64,000 nt of DNA from positions 101,608-165,607 of the forward strand of contig NZ_PJIN01000008.1 in assembly GCF_002929705.1 (NCBI RefSeq). The letters run 5' to 3'. This document shows positions 27,260 through 36,086 of the stretch, piece after piece. How positions within the stretch are numbered: the first letter of the stretch is position 1; each line of letters starts with the position of its first letter. The notes beneath the pieces are model-generated. The model did not search any database, was not told the DNA's origin, and saw nothing but the letters and a program-made list of their open reading frames with translations. Source of the DNA: Arthrobacter sp. N199823. Lineage in GTDB: Bacteria; Actinomycetota; Actinomycetes; Actinomycetales; Micrococcaceae. Made by a program: the position numbers and the translations under genes.

Positions 27260-29148
27260 GCGCGTGCTCCCTTGGGTCGGTGCGCGCGTGCGTCTGCGGG
27301 TGCCGGTGCCGGTGCGTGGCGCTCGGCGCCAAGGTCATCGGGTAGTTCATCATCTGGCTCGCTGTCCAGATCGCGCGGTTCCTCCGTCAGACTTGCCAGG
27401 ACGTAGCGGTAGTGGCTGTTGCCGGCGAGCAGTTCGGCGTGGGTTCCCACGGCTGAAATGCGGCCATCTTGTAACAAGGCCACCCGGTGGGCCATGGCTA
27501 CAGTTGACGGGCGGTGAGCCACAATCAAGGTGGTGGTGCCTGCCAATTCTTTCTGTAGTCTGTCGCTCACACGCTCTTCGGTGTTCACATCGAGCGCCGA
27601 CAACGGGTCATCCAACACCAAAACGGCGGGCTTGGCGGCGATGGCCCGGGCTAGGGCGATGCGCTGGCGTTGGCCACCGGACAGGCTCAGGCCTTCCTCG
27701 CCAATCAAGGTCTCCACGCCGTCGGCGAGAGAGTAAGCAAATCCTGCCTGCGCCACCTCCAAGGCCCGTTCCAGCACCTGATCTTCGGATAATCCGGGGT
27801 GATCGGCCGCGCCCAACAAAACGTTTCCACGGACTGAGTGGGAGAACAAGGTGGTGTCTTCAAAAGCAACGGAGACGTGCCGGCGCAGCTCGGCCAGGGG
27901 CAGCTGGCGGATGTCGGTACCATCGAGGAGAACCGTGCCGGAGGTGACGTCATAGAGCCGGGGCACTAGATTGAGCAAGGCACTTTTGCCGCTGCCGGTC
28001 ACACCCACCAGCGCCATGGTTTCGCCCGCCTGCAGCGTCAGATCGATCCCGTTCAGTAGATCGGGTGTGCCATCCAGGCTGTCAGGGAAACGGAAGTGCA
28101 CGTCCCGAAATTCAAGCTCGCCGCGTACGTGATTTAGCGTCGAAGGCGACTTTGGATCGGTGATGGTATTCACCGCATCCATAACTTCGAAATGTCTGTC
28201 CAGAGCGGTTTTGGCGGCAAACGTCATGGCGAGCAGCGGGCCCATCGATTCCACGGGGCCAGCCACCACGGCAGCCGTGGCGAAAAACGCAACCAAGGCT
28301 CCGACGTCGAGCCTTCCCTCCGAAACTAACAGGATGCCCACCACCAAGCCTGCGCCCAAGGCGAGCTCGGGCAGCAGCGAGACCACCAGAGAGAAAATGG
28401 CGAGAGATTTGGCCTTATGAATTTCGGTGGCCTGCAGCTCCTGCGCCTGGGACGCAAATGAATCCAGCGCTTCCTGACCGCGGCCAAACGCTTTCAGTAC
28501 GCGGATGCCATGGACGGACTCCTCCACAGTGGTGGCCAGATCCCCGGCCTGATCCTGGCTCTTGCGGCTGACCCTGCCGTAGGAGCGCCGGAAGCGGTAG
28601 CCGAAAATGACTATCGGCACGGCGGCGGCGAGGAAAATCAGGCCCAGTTCCCAGCTCATGGAGAACATCAGCACCACGCCAATGACTACCGTCAGCGCCG
28701 TCACCACCAGCATGATGGCGCCAAAAGCCATCCAGCGGCGCATGAAGTTTAGATCGCTCATGGCCCGGCTCAGCAGCTGTCCTGAGCCCCAGCGATCGTG
28801 AAATTCCACGGCGAGTTGCTGCAGGTGACGGTAGAAGGAGGTACGCATGCGCGTTTCCACGGTGGTGACCGGGACCAGCACAAACTGGCGGCGCAGGGCG
28901 ATCAGGCCGGCTTCGAGGATGCCCAGGACCAGGACCGTGGCGGCCCCAATCCACAGTGCCTGCGCTCCGTTGCCGGGAAGAAACGCCGTGTTGACGAGGG
29001 AGCGGTACACCTGAGGGATGGCCAGGGCCACGGCGCTGGCCGCCAGGGCGCTGAGGAATCCCCAGATGAGGGGCCACATCATGGGCCGGAGCGCCGGGGC
29101 CATTCGGCTTAGGGAAGTCCACAGTGTGGTGGTGTCGTTGTTAGCCAT
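27256..29148 (-). CDS. ABC exporter half-transporter, degenerate ATPase site (subunit A)
   Basis: This 630-residue exporter subunit has six helices, then Walker [14 protein letters not shown], signature [16 protein letters not shown] and Walker [13 protein letters not shown], and an H-loop in IVAHRPSTV. The residue after the Walker B aspartate is Asp rather than Glu, as in the non-catalytic site of heterodimeric exporters such as TM287/288, while the partner keeps Glu. The C terminus (from about residue 600) is acidic and then Ala/Pro/His-rich. It is the promoter-proximal gene of the pair. Confidence 0.9.
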   Translation of the reverse strand: MANNDTTTLWTSLSRMAPALRPMMWPLIWGFLSALAASAVALAIPQVYRSLVNTAFLPGNGAQALWIGAATVLVLGILEAGLIALRRQFVLVPVTTVETRMRTSFYRHLQQLAVEFHDRWGSGQLLSRAMSDLNFMRRWMAFGAIMLVVTALTVVIGVVLMFSMSWELGLIFLAAAVPIVIFGYRFRRSYGRVSRKSQDQAGDLATTVEESVHGIRVLKAFGRGQEALDSFASQAQELQATEIHKAKSLAIFSLVVSLLPELALGAGLVVGILLVSEGRLDVGALVAFFATAAVVAGPVESMGPLLAMTFAAKTALDRHFEVMDAVNTITDPKSPSTLNHVRGELEFRDVHFRFPDSLDGTPDLLNGIDLTLQAGETMALVGVTGSGKSALLNLVPRLYDVTSGTVLLDGTDIRQLPLAELRRHVSVAFEDTTLFSHSVRGNVLLGAADHPGLSEDQVLERALEVAQAGFAYSLADGVETLIGEEGLSLSGGQRQRIALARAIAAKPAVLVLDDPLSALDVNTEERVSDRLQKELAGTTTLIVAHRPSTVAMAHRVALLQDGRISAVGTHAELLAGNSHYRYVLASLTEEPRDLDSEPDDELPDDLGAERHAPAPAPADARAHRPKGARA

Positions 29149-29334
29149 GCGTTGGTGTATCTGCCCCCAGATAAGGATACTTTTTATGGTTTTTCTACCC
29201 TACGCCAGCCATCTTGGGGCAGTTGACATCTGCTGTTGCTGGAGCGCCACAACGCTCTATTAAGTCCTTTACTGGGCGGGCCTGTTGACGCGCTGCGTAA
29301 TAGTGGCACGATTGCTGTCACGGGCCGTGAACGT

Positions 29335-29353
29335 AACTTATATTAGTCACTAA
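29335..29353. promoter_or_regulatory. candidate operator upstream of the esterase/alpha-galactosidase operon
   Basis: AACTTATATTAGTC (29335-29348) matches 10 of 14 bases of the perfect palindrome GACTTAATTAAGTC found in the promoter of the importer operon at 34233. It overlaps a second small palindrome, TTAGTCACTAA (29343-29353). TATATT within it could serve as a -10 element. The ROK regulator encoded in this locus is the likely binder. Confidence 0.5.
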
Positions 29354-29380
29354 ACAAAGTGTGAGGGTTTAGGAGCCAGT

Positions 29381-29989
29381 GTGGAAAAGTCTCAACAGCG
29401 CAGCATTCTATTTGCCGGAGATAGCGTTACCGATTGTGGCCGTCGTGAAGACCCTCGAAAGCTGGGTGATGGGTACGTCAACGTCATCGCCGCCGAAGTA
29501 GCCAAGCGAGGGATCGCCGTCAGTAATGTGGGCATTGGTGGAGACCGGGTGGTTGATTTGCAACGACGTTGGGCCGGGGATGTGCTTGGCAGCAGTGCGA
29601 ATGTGCTCTCCATTTTGGTTGGCATCAATGACACCTGGCGCCGTTTTGATGGCAATGAGCCCACCACCGCGGAGGCCTTTGAACAGGGGTACCGTGAGCT
29701 GTTGACGCAAGCCGCGCCGCACTTTGAGCTCATCGTCCTAGTACAGCCGTTCCTGCTCCCCGTCACCGAAGACCAGCAGGATTGGGCGCAGGATCTGCAG
29801 GACAAGCAGGACGCCGTTGCACGTTTGGCAGCCGAATTCGGTGCCGCTCTGGTCCCTTCCCATGAGCGGCTGACTGCCTTGGCACCCCATCACGGTGGCA
29901 ACGCAGCTCTCGCGCACGACGGCGTCCACCCCACCTCTCTGGGTCATGCCGAGCTCGCCAACATCTGGTTGGCGGCCGTCAATGTCTGA
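29381..29989 (+). CDS. SGNH/GDSL hydrolase, probable acetyl esterase of the mannan locus
   Basis: This 202-residue SGNH hydrolase has the nucleophile in FAGDSVTD (Ser15), the Gly and Asn blocks in VVDLQ and LVGINDTW, and the catalytic Asp-His pair in HDGVHPTSLGH. There is no signal peptide, so it works in the cytoplasm. The GTG start follows AGGAG (29371-29375). Its 3' end overlaps the alpha-galactosidase start by 8 bases. Next to mannan enzymes it probably removes acetyl groups from imported manno-oligosaccharides. That substrate is inferred from context. Confidence 0.88.
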   Translation: MEKSQQRSILFAGDSVTDCGRREDPRKLGDGYVNVIAAEVAKRGIAVSNVGIGGDRVVDLQRRWAGDVLGSSANVLSILVGINDTWRRFDGNEPTTAEAFEQGYRELLTQAAPHFELIVLVQPFLLPVTEDQQDWAQDLQDKQDAVARLAAEFGAALVPSHERLTALAPHHGGNAALAHDGVHPTSLGHAELANIWLAAVNV

Positions 29990-30056
29990 GCTCACGCTGT
30001 CTGAGATCACCGTGTCTGAAACCAACCTGTCTGAAACTAACCTGTCTGAGCCCACG
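29982..30056 (+). repeat. five 15-bp tandem repeats at the alpha-galactosidase 5' end
   Basis: Five consecutive 15-base units (ATGTCTGAGCTCACG, CTGTCTGAGATCACC, GTGTCTGAAACCAAC, CTGTCTGAAACTAAC, CTGTCTGAGCCCACG) encode the pentapeptide series (M/L/V)SE(L/I/T/P)(T/N). They precede the conserved GH36 domain. Units differ mostly at positions 10-15. Being multiples of three, changes in copy number would keep the frame. Confidence 0.85.
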
Positions 30057-32186
30057 CTCCTCCAGTTGCGTGCGGGCAACACCGGAGTTGTCCTCCGATT
30101 AGCAGAGGACGAAGTGCCACAGATCCTGCACTGGGGCCAAGACCTCGGTGAGGTGACCGGCGTCGACCTTTCAGACTTTGCCAACAACGCCCAACCAGGA
30201 CTTGAGAATTCCGTTGATGTCCCTGTGCGAGTCAGTGTGGTGCCCGAACATTCCGCCGGATGGATGGGTATTCCCGGTCTGCGCGGCCACCGCAGCGGGC
30301 AGGCGTGGACCCCCCAGTTTAGCGAATTCGTCCACACCATCGAGGGTAACCTCGTCAGCTCACGCGGGACTGATCGCCAAGCGCAGCTGGCACTTTTCGT
30401 GGAGATGGAGCTGCTGGACTCCGGTCTGCTGCGCCTGCGAGCCACCGTACAAAACCTGGGGGAGAGCGATTACAACCTTGAGCAGCTGCTCGTGGCCCTT
30501 CCGGTATCTGGCAGTGCCACCGAGATCCTGGACCAGGCCGGACGATGGAGTAAGGAACGCGTTCCGCAACGCCGTGACATCACCGTTGGCACGCATCTGC
30601 GCGAGAATCGTCGCGGGCGCACGGGGGCCGATGCGGCAACGGTGCTGATCGCCGGTGAGCAGGGTTTTGGTTTTGGGCACGGCGAAGTGTGGGGCCTCCA
30701 TGTTGGCTTCAGCGGCAATCACGTTTCCTATGTTGAGCGGACCGCAACTGGCCGGACCGTCGTGGGTGGTGGGGAGCTCCTGCTGCCGGGTGAGGTGGTC
30801 CTCGCGGCAGGTGCCAGCTACACCATGCCTTGGGTTTACGGCTGTCACGGGGTCGGCTTGGATGCGGCTGCACACCAGTTCCACAACTACTTGCGCGCCC
30901 GTCCGCAGCACCCGCGCACCCCGCGCCCCGTCACGCTCAACACCTGGGAGGCCGTCTACTTCGATCATGACCTCACCCGGCTGCTGGCCCTGGCCGACAA
31001 GGCCGCCGAAATGGGTGTTGAGCGATTTGTGCTCGACGACGGCTGGTTCCGCGGGCGGCGCGACGATTCCGCAGGTCTGGGGGACTGGTTCGTGGACGAG
31101 GATGTCTGGCCGGACGGACTCCACCCGCTCAGCAATCATCTGGCGGCGTTGGGGATTGAATTCGGGCTGTGGTTCGAACCCGAAATGATCAATCCAAAAT
31201 CCGATCTGGCACGCAAGCATCCGGAATGGATCCTCCAACCGGCAGGCCGGCTTCCGCTGCCAGCGCGGGCGCAACAGGTCCTGAACCTTGCCATCCCGGA
31301 AGCGTTCGCGTACATCTTGGAGCGCATCAGTGATCTGGTGAGCACTTACAACATTGTCTATATCAAGTGGGACCACAACCGTGACTTGCTCGAAGCTGGA
31401 TCCACGGCAACGGGAAGCGCAGGCGTCCACGAACAGACGCTGGCTGCCTACCGGTTGCTCGCTGCTCTGAAGCAGACGCAGCCGGGATTAGAGATTGAAT
31501 CATGTTCCTCAGGTGGCGCACGGGTGGATCTGGGCATTCTGGAGCACACCGACAGGATTTGGGCCAGCGACTGCATCGATCCGCTGGAACGCGCCCAAAT
31601 TCTGCGCTGGACGGCTCAATTGCTGCCGCCGGAGCTGGTCGGCAGCCACGTGGGCAGTCCGCAGTCGCACACAACCGGACGCACGCACGCGCTGTCATTC
31701 CGGGCCGCCACAGCGCTCTTTGGCCACTACGGCATTGAATGGGACATCACCACCCTCACCCCCTCGGAACAGGCAGAATTGACCAGCTGGATTGACCTCT
31801 ACAAGGAACAACGGGAGCTGCTGCATGGCGGTGACGTGGTCCGGGTGGACCATCCAACCCCGGAAATCAGCGCCCACGGCGTCATTGCTGCAGACCGTTC
31901 GGCTGCCCTCTTCGAGCTCGCTGTCCTGTCCCGGCCCAGCTGTTGGCCGCCTGCCCCGGTGCGGCTGACAGGCTTGGACCCGGCGCGAAGCTACGCCGTC
32001 AGCCATGTTGGCCCCAAGCCCCCTTTGGGGACCAATAATGATTCGCCTGCTTGGATGAACGACGGCGGGATTCGGCTCAGTGGGGCCATGCTCGCTGCGG
32101 CTGGACTCGCCATGCCGCCACTCCAGCCTGAGCACTCAGTGGTTGTCTTGTTGGAGGGGCTCGATGCGGGCGAAAGTGCCTCATGA
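29982..32186 (+). CDS. alpha-galactosidase, glycoside hydrolase family 36
   Basis: This 734-residue GH36 enzyme cleaves terminal alpha-1,6-galactose from galacto(manno)oligosaccharides or raffinose-type sugars. The beta-sandwich N domain is followed by the barrel with FVLDDGWFRGRRDD. The catalytic nucleophile is in YIKWDHNRD (Asp464) and the acid/base in WASDCIDP (Asp530), next to SCSSGGARVDLG. ATG 29982 lies inside the esterase gene (8-base overlap). The first 25 codons are a tandem 15-bp repeat, so a shorter start at an internal GTG is possible. No export signal is present. It is the second gene of a mannan-utilisation operon. Confidence 0.93.
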   Translation: MSELTLSEITVSETNLSETNLSEPTLLQLRAGNTGVVLRLAEDEVPQILHWGQDLGEVTGVDLSDFANNAQPGLENSVDVPVRVSVVPEHSAGWMGIPGLRGHRSGQAWTPQFSEFVHTIEGNLVSSRGTDRQAQLALFVEMELLDSGLLRLRATVQNLGESDYNLEQLLVALPVSGSATEILDQAGRWSKERVPQRRDITVGTHLRENRRGRTGADAATVLIAGEQGFGFGHGEVWGLHVGFSGNHVSYVERTATGRTVVGGGELLLPGEVVLAAGASYTMPWVYGCHGVGLDAAAHQFHNYLRARPQHPRTPRPVTLNTWEAVYFDHDLTRLLALADKAAEMGVERFVLDDGWFRGRRDDSAGLGDWFVDEDVWPDGLHPLSNHLAALGIEFGLWFEPEMINPKSDLARKHPEWILQPAGRLPLPARAQQVLNLAIPEAFAYILERISDLVSTYNIVYIKWDHNRDLLEAGSTATGSAGVHEQTLAAYRLLAALKQTQPGLEIESCSSGGARVDLGILEHTDRIWASDCIDPLERAQILRWTAQLLPPELVGSHVGSPQSHTTGRTHALSFRAATALFGHYGIEWDITTLTPSEQAELTSWIDLYKEQRELLHGGDVVRVDHPTPEISAHGVIAADRSAALFELAVLSRPSCWPPAPVRLTGLDPARSYAVSHVGPKPPLGTNNDSPAWMNDGGIRLSGAMLAAAGLAMPPLQPEHSVVVLLEGLDAGESAS

Positions 32187-32205
32187 GTGCCACTAGTATC
32201 GAATC

Positions 32206-33420
32206 ATGATCAAGGTTAAGGCTCCGCTCCGGCAAGATTCCCGCGGCAGGGTGCTGGATATTATCCGAGCCACCGAACCCACCAGCAGGATCGAGCTGGT
32301 TCGGGAAACGTCGCTAACCCCAGCCTCCATTACGCATTTGGTGCGTGACTTGTTGGTTCAGGGATTGGTGCGAGAGGTTGGGCAAGCGGAATCCACGGGA
32401 GGCAAGCCACGCACCTTGCTGCGCCTCAACCGCGATTCCATGACGGCCATTGGCGTGCAGCTCGGTGCTGCATCGGTGGCACTTGTCGCGGCGAATCTGG
32501 CCGGAGACATTGTGGGCCGGCAGGTTTTGCGTGGTGTTGCGGACCTGGATCCACAGGTTATCGTCGCATTTCTCGCCGATGCCGTGGCGGAACTCATTGA
32601 CAACCTTGGCCTGGACCGCAGCACCATTGCCGGAATTGGCGTCGCGATGCCGGGCCCGCTGGATATCTCCGGTGGCTACCTGCGCAATGTCTCCTATCTG
32701 GAAAACCTCTCCGGCTTTGCCTTGGCTGATGAGCTGGAGACGGCAACGGGTCTGCCGATCGTCATTGACAACGACGCCACGGCAGCCGCCGTCGGCGAAT
32801 ATTGGTTGGGGACCACGGACAGGCACGCCGCTTACGCCACGGTGTACTTGGCGACGGGCATTGGCTCGGGGCTGGTGGTCAACGGAATGCCGTATCGCGG
32901 CAGCAGTTCCAATGCCGGTGAGCTGGGGCATGTGAGCGTGGACTTCCGTGGCGCAGAATGCACCTGCGGCAATCGGGGCTGTTTGGAATTAGTGGCAGCA
33001 CCTCCGGTTCTTGTGGAGCGGGCCAGGCAGGCGCCGCCGTCGGCCGGTTTGGGGGAGATCTCCCGAGGCAATGTTGAGGACGCCATGTCCCAGTTGGGCA
33101 TTCTCGCCGCGCGGGGCAACGAGGCGGCCCTGACCATCATTCGCGACGGCGCGGAATTGCTGGCCTGCGGCATTGTCACGCTCGTGAACCTTTTTGACGT
33201 GGACATGGTGGTGCTGGCTGGACCTGGATTCACATCGTGCGCGGCTATTTATCTCGAGGCTGCACAAAAGGCGCTGGATTCACGCACTCTGGCCAGGGGG
33301 GTGCACACGGTGCGGGTGGTTCCCTCGGCCAGCCCGCGCGATGCCGCAGCTCTTGGCGCTGCAACGTTGGCTTTGCAGGACAAGCTCGAACGGAAGCCCG
33401 TAGCTGCCGCGAAGAAATAG
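32206..33420 (+). CDS. ROK-family transcriptional regulator of the mannan locus
   Basis: This 404-residue NagC/XylR-type protein has an N-terminal winged helix (IELVRETSLTPASITHLVRD) and then the ROK sugar-kinase-like domain. The domain carries GIGVAMPGPLD, DNDATAAAVGEYW, ATGIGSGLVVNG, GELGHVSVDF and the zinc motif CTCGNRGCLE. It lacks signs of being a plain kinase because of the helix-turn-helix extension. No Shine-Dalgarno precedes ATG 32206, but TAGTAT (32194-32199) is placed for a leaderless transcript. It probably represses the esterase/galactosidase and importer operons until galactose- or mannose-type sugars bind. Confidence 0.9.
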   Translation: MIKVKAPLRQDSRGRVLDIIRATEPTSRIELVRETSLTPASITHLVRDLLVQGLVREVGQAESTGGKPRTLLRLNRDSMTAIGVQLGAASVALVAANLAGDIVGRQVLRGVADLDPQVIVAFLADAVAELIDNLGLDRSTIAGIGVAMPGPLDISGGYLRNVSYLENLSGFALADELETATGLPIVIDNDATAAAVGEYWLGTTDRHAAYATVYLATGIGSGLVVNGMPYRGSSSNAGELGHVSVDFRGAECTCGNRGCLELVAAPPVLVERARQAPPSAGLGEISRGNVEDAMSQLGILAARGNEAALTIIRDGAELLACGIVTLVNLFDVDMVVLAGPGFTSCAAIYLEAAQKALDSRTLARGVHTVRVVPSASPRDAAALGAATLALQDKLERKPVAAAKK

Positions 33421-33501
33421 AACTCACGGAGCTCTGTTGCCCCGTCCCAGCAACTGTTCGCTCCGGCCCACCTGGTTGAGTCATCCTCCGTGCCAACTCG
33501 G

Positions 33502-33572
33502 CTCGAGTGTCCACTTAACGTACGGTTGAGGCCCAATTGCCGGCGCAAACGTACATTAACTGGACACTCGAG
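33502..33572. repeat. palindromic element, copy 1
   Basis: The 29-bp arms (33502-33530 and 33544-33572) start and end with CTCGAGTGTCCA and TGGACACTCGAG and are separated by a 13-base loop. Pairing has four mismatches in this copy, one of which (CGCAAAC instead of CTCAAAC) is not in the other copies. Confidence 0.85.
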
Positions 33573-33769
33573 TCCCGAATCACGGTCCAGGGCCTGAATT
33601 CCGCCACCGCCACGGCAACCCGGGCCCATCCAGTTCTCAACTTGGCCTGCCCTGCAACCCTGAACAGTCCCATCTTGGCCTGCACTGCCCTGCTCCGGGC
33701 CTGCCAGCCATGCTCGGTCCGTCTAATGCCCCGCCCAGCCCGGCCGAGTCATCATCCGTGCCAACTCGG

Positions 33770-33840
33770 CTCGAGTGTCCACTTAACGTACGGTTGAGGC
33801 GCAATTCCCGGCTCAAACGTACATTAAATGGACACTCGAG
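33770..33840. repeat. palindromic element, copy 2
   Basis: The arms at 33770-33798 and 33812-33840 have the same organisation as copy 1. The right arm carries ATTAAATGG where copies 1 and 3 have ATTAACTGG. The loop differs slightly from copy 1 (GCGCAATTCCCGG). Confidence 0.85.
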
Positions 33841-34037
33841 TCCCGAATCACGGTCCAGAGCCTGAATTCCGCCACCGCCACGGCAACCCGGGCTCATCCA
33901 GTTCTCAACTTGGCCTGCGCTGCAACCCTGAACAGTCTCATCTTGGCCTGCGCTGCCCTTCTCCGGACCTGCCAGCCCTGCTCGGTCCGTCCAATGCCCC
34001 GCCCAGCCCGGCCGAGTCATCCTCCGTGCCAACTCGG

Positions 34038-34108
34038 CTCGAGTGTCCACTTAACGTACGGTTGAGGCGCAATTCCCGGCTCAAACGTACATTAACTGGA
34101 CACTCGAG
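34038..34108. repeat. palindromic element, copy 3
   Basis: The arms at 34038-34066 and 34080-34108 pair with three mismatches in 29 positions. This copy has the same loop as copy 2 and lies about 120 bases upstream of the importer promoter. Confidence 0.85.
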
Positions 34109-34226
34109 TCCCGAATCACGGTCCGGGACCGTCGCCGCCTCCAGCCCCAGCCCCAGCCCCAGCCACTATGGCCCATGTCACATTAAGACTCAATTAGCAA
34201 GCTCGGATCCACTTTGAAAAACATTG

Positions 34227-34255
34227 TTGACAGACTTAATTAAGTCCCATATAAA
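34227..34255 (+). promoter_or_regulatory. sigma-70-type promoter with operator in the spacer, importer operon
   Basis: TTGACA (34227-34232) and TATAAA (34250-34255) are separated by exactly 17 bases. The spacer is largely filled by the perfect 14-bp palindrome GACTTAATTAAGTC (34233-34246). A repressor bound there would block RNA polymerase. The first gene starts 87 bases downstream. The related site at 29335 suggests shared control, most simply by the ROK regulator. Confidence 0.8.
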
Positions 34256-34341
34256 AGTATCTATGCGTTTCAAACGGCGCACACAGTGCGGTGGATCACA
34301 TTCGCCTCGATGCGCTGTGAATCTTCAATGAAGGGTCAAAG

Positions 34342-36042
34342 ATGTCTCATCTCAAGAAGCGCAAACTCGCCATGAGTGTTGTGGCTGTTGCTGCAGCCTC
34401 GCTCCTGGCTTTGTCCGGCTGTGGCAGTGACACAGGCAGTTCCAAGAACTCAGCCGGTGGCGGCGACTCCGCTATCACCGTCTTCAATGGCGCAACCGGA
34501 GCCATCTCCGAGAACTGGAACCCGTTCTCACCCACCATGCTCCAGCCCACCCAGGGTGTCATCTACGAGCCACTGTTTTACTACAACCTCGCGGCCGCCT
34601 CTGACCCGCAGCCCATCCTGGCCACCGCGTACAGCTGGAATGATGCCGGTACCGAGCTGACCATCACCAACCGCGAAGGCGTCAAGTGGTCCGACGGCCA
34701 GCCGCTGACCGCCAAAGACGTCGCCTATACGTTCAACTTGATCCACGAGAACCCGGCATTGAATACGAGTGGCCTGAACGCCACCGCAAAAGCCACGGAC
34801 GATAAGACCACGGTGCTGACGTTCGAGAAGAGCTCGTTCATGCAGGAACCGCAGATCCTGGGTAACCAGGCCATCATCCCCGAGCACATTTGGTCGAAAG
34901 TTACCGATCCCACCACCACCATCAACGCAAACCCCGTGGGCACCGGCGCGTACAAGGTGAAATCATTCAACGCACAGTCCTACGTGTTGGAAAAGAACCC
35001 CAATTACTGGGAAGCCGGTAAGCCGGAGATTGACAATGTTCAGTACATTTCCCTTGCTACGGCTGATGCCGCCAGTGCAGCTCTCGTGGCCGGCAAAGTG
35101 GACTGGATGAGCTCCTTCCTCCCCAATCTCAAGCAGATGATTGGGACTCAAAAGAACCTCAGCTACGTCAACACCCCAGCCATGACAACATCGCTGTTCT
35201 CCTGCTCCAATGCCGCCCTGGGCTGCAAGGGTGCGCAGACAGATGTGGCCGTCCGCCAAGCCATCTTCAACGCCATGGACCGCACCCAGCTGAACAAGCT
35301 GGCCGCAGGAGATTTCGCTGCTGCAGCTTCTCCCACATTGCTGCTGCCGGAGCGTGACAAGAAGTGGATCGCCAACCCGGACGACGTCGAAATTAGCCAG
35401 AGTGCCGACGTCGCCAAGGCTACCGGCATCTTGGAAGATGCAGGCTACGCCAAGGGTTCCGACGGCATTTATGCAAAGGATGGCCAGCGCGTCAGCCTCA
35501 CGGTTCAGGTGGTAGCCGGCTGGAGCGACTACATCTCTGCCGTGCAGGTCCTGACCAGCCAGCTCAAGGAAGCCGGCATTGAACTGAAGTCCGTTCAACT
35601 TTCCTACAACGAGTGGAGCAGCAACCAAACCAAGGGCACCTTCGAGCTGACCTTGGATGCCATTGGTCTGGGCGCCTCGGACAACCCGTACTACACGTAC
35701 CAGCCGCGCTTCAACAGCTCCACCACGGCCAAAGTTGGCCAGGACGCCTCCACCGGTGGCAACTACGCCCGCTACCAGAACAAAACGGTAGACGCCGAAC
35801 TGGCCAAGGCTGCCTCCACTGAAGACGCCGAGGCACAGAAGGCTTCCTACGCGGTCATCCAGAAGGAGATTGTCCGCGATCTGCCCTACATTCCGATGTA
35901 CGTGAACTCAACACTGACCGAATTCAACACTGACCGTGCCACCGGCTGGCCCACCAATGATGACAAGTACGCGTTCGCTGCGTCGTGGAAGTCATGGGAC
36001 AACGGCATTGTCTTGAAGTCCCTGACTCCGGCCAAGAAGTAG
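34342..36042 (+). CDS. family-5 substrate-binding lipoprotein, probable manno-oligosaccharide receptor
   Basis: This is a 566-residue extracellular lipoprotein with a signal peptide and lipobox LSGC (Cys27). The SBP family-5 domain shows GVIYEPLFYYNL, VKWSDGQPLTAKDVAYTFNL and ANPVGTGAYKVKSFNAQSYV. Although the family is named for peptides, some members bind cello- or manno-oligosaccharides, for example in Thermotoga. Position between GH36, ROK and beta-mannosidase genes supports a mannan-derived ligand. It is first in a six- or seven-gene operon running to about 43.2 kb. Confidence 0.9.
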   Translation: MSHLKKRKLAMSVVAVAAASLLALSGCGSDTGSSKNSAGGGDSAITVFNGATGAISENWNPFSPTMLQPTQGVIYEPLFYYNLAAASDPQPILATAYSWNDAGTELTITNREGVKWSDGQPLTAKDVAYTFNLIHENPALNTSGLNATAKATDDKTTVLTFEKSSFMQEPQILGNQAIIPEHIWSKVTDPTTTINANPVGTGAYKVKSFNAQSYVLEKNPNYWEAGKPEIDNVQYISLATADAASAALVAGKVDWMSSFLPNLKQMIGTQKNLSYVNTPAMTTSLFSCSNAALGCKGAQTDVAVRQAIFNAMDRTQLNKLAAGDFAAAASPTLLLPERDKKWIANPDDVEISQSADVAKATGILEDAGYAKGSDGIYAKDGQRVSLTVQVVAGWSDYISAVQVLTSQLKEAGIELKSVQLSYNEWSSNQTKGTFELTLDAIGLGASDNPYYTYQPRFNSSTTAKVGQDASTGGNYARYQNKTVDAELAKAASTEDAEAQKASYAVIQKEIVRDLPYIPMYVNSTLTEFNTDRATGWPTNDDKYAFAASWKSWDNGIVLKSLTPAKK

Positions 36043-36086
36043 CCGTGGCGTTGGTGTCGAGCAACAGAACGGACGGTTGAGCAGTA

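Larger units (their letters stand above)
33478..34127. repeat. 268-bp tandem repeat, about 2.4 copies
   Basis: Equivalent points recur at exactly 268 bases: the hairpin left arms begin at 33502, 33770 and 34038. Each unit consists of a 71-bp imperfect palindrome followed by about 200 bases of C-rich non-palindromic sequence (starting TCCCGAATCACGGTCC) that is nearly identical between the two complete copies. The third copy ends shortly after its hairpin. The pattern indicates tandem duplication of a palindrome-bearing module. Confidence 0.9.
33421..34341. other. 920-bp non-coding region with tandem repeats and the importer promoter
   Basis: The stretch holds a 268-bp tandem repeat with three hairpins (about 33478-34127) and then a well-formed promoter/operator (34227-34255). 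Open frames inside it are shared between the repeat copies and read through the palindromes, so I treat them as non-coding. A short CCCCAG-type run lies at 34143-34162. Confidence 0.7.

Noticed and set aside
33249-34050. Two minus-strand frames with nearly the same protein sequence
   Set aside because: Their similarity follows from the 268-bp tandem repeat, they read through palindromes, and they have no ribosome site or recognisable domain.
33478-34127. CRISPR array
   Set aside because: Repeat period is 268 bases, the intervals are repeated rather than unique, and no cas genes are present.
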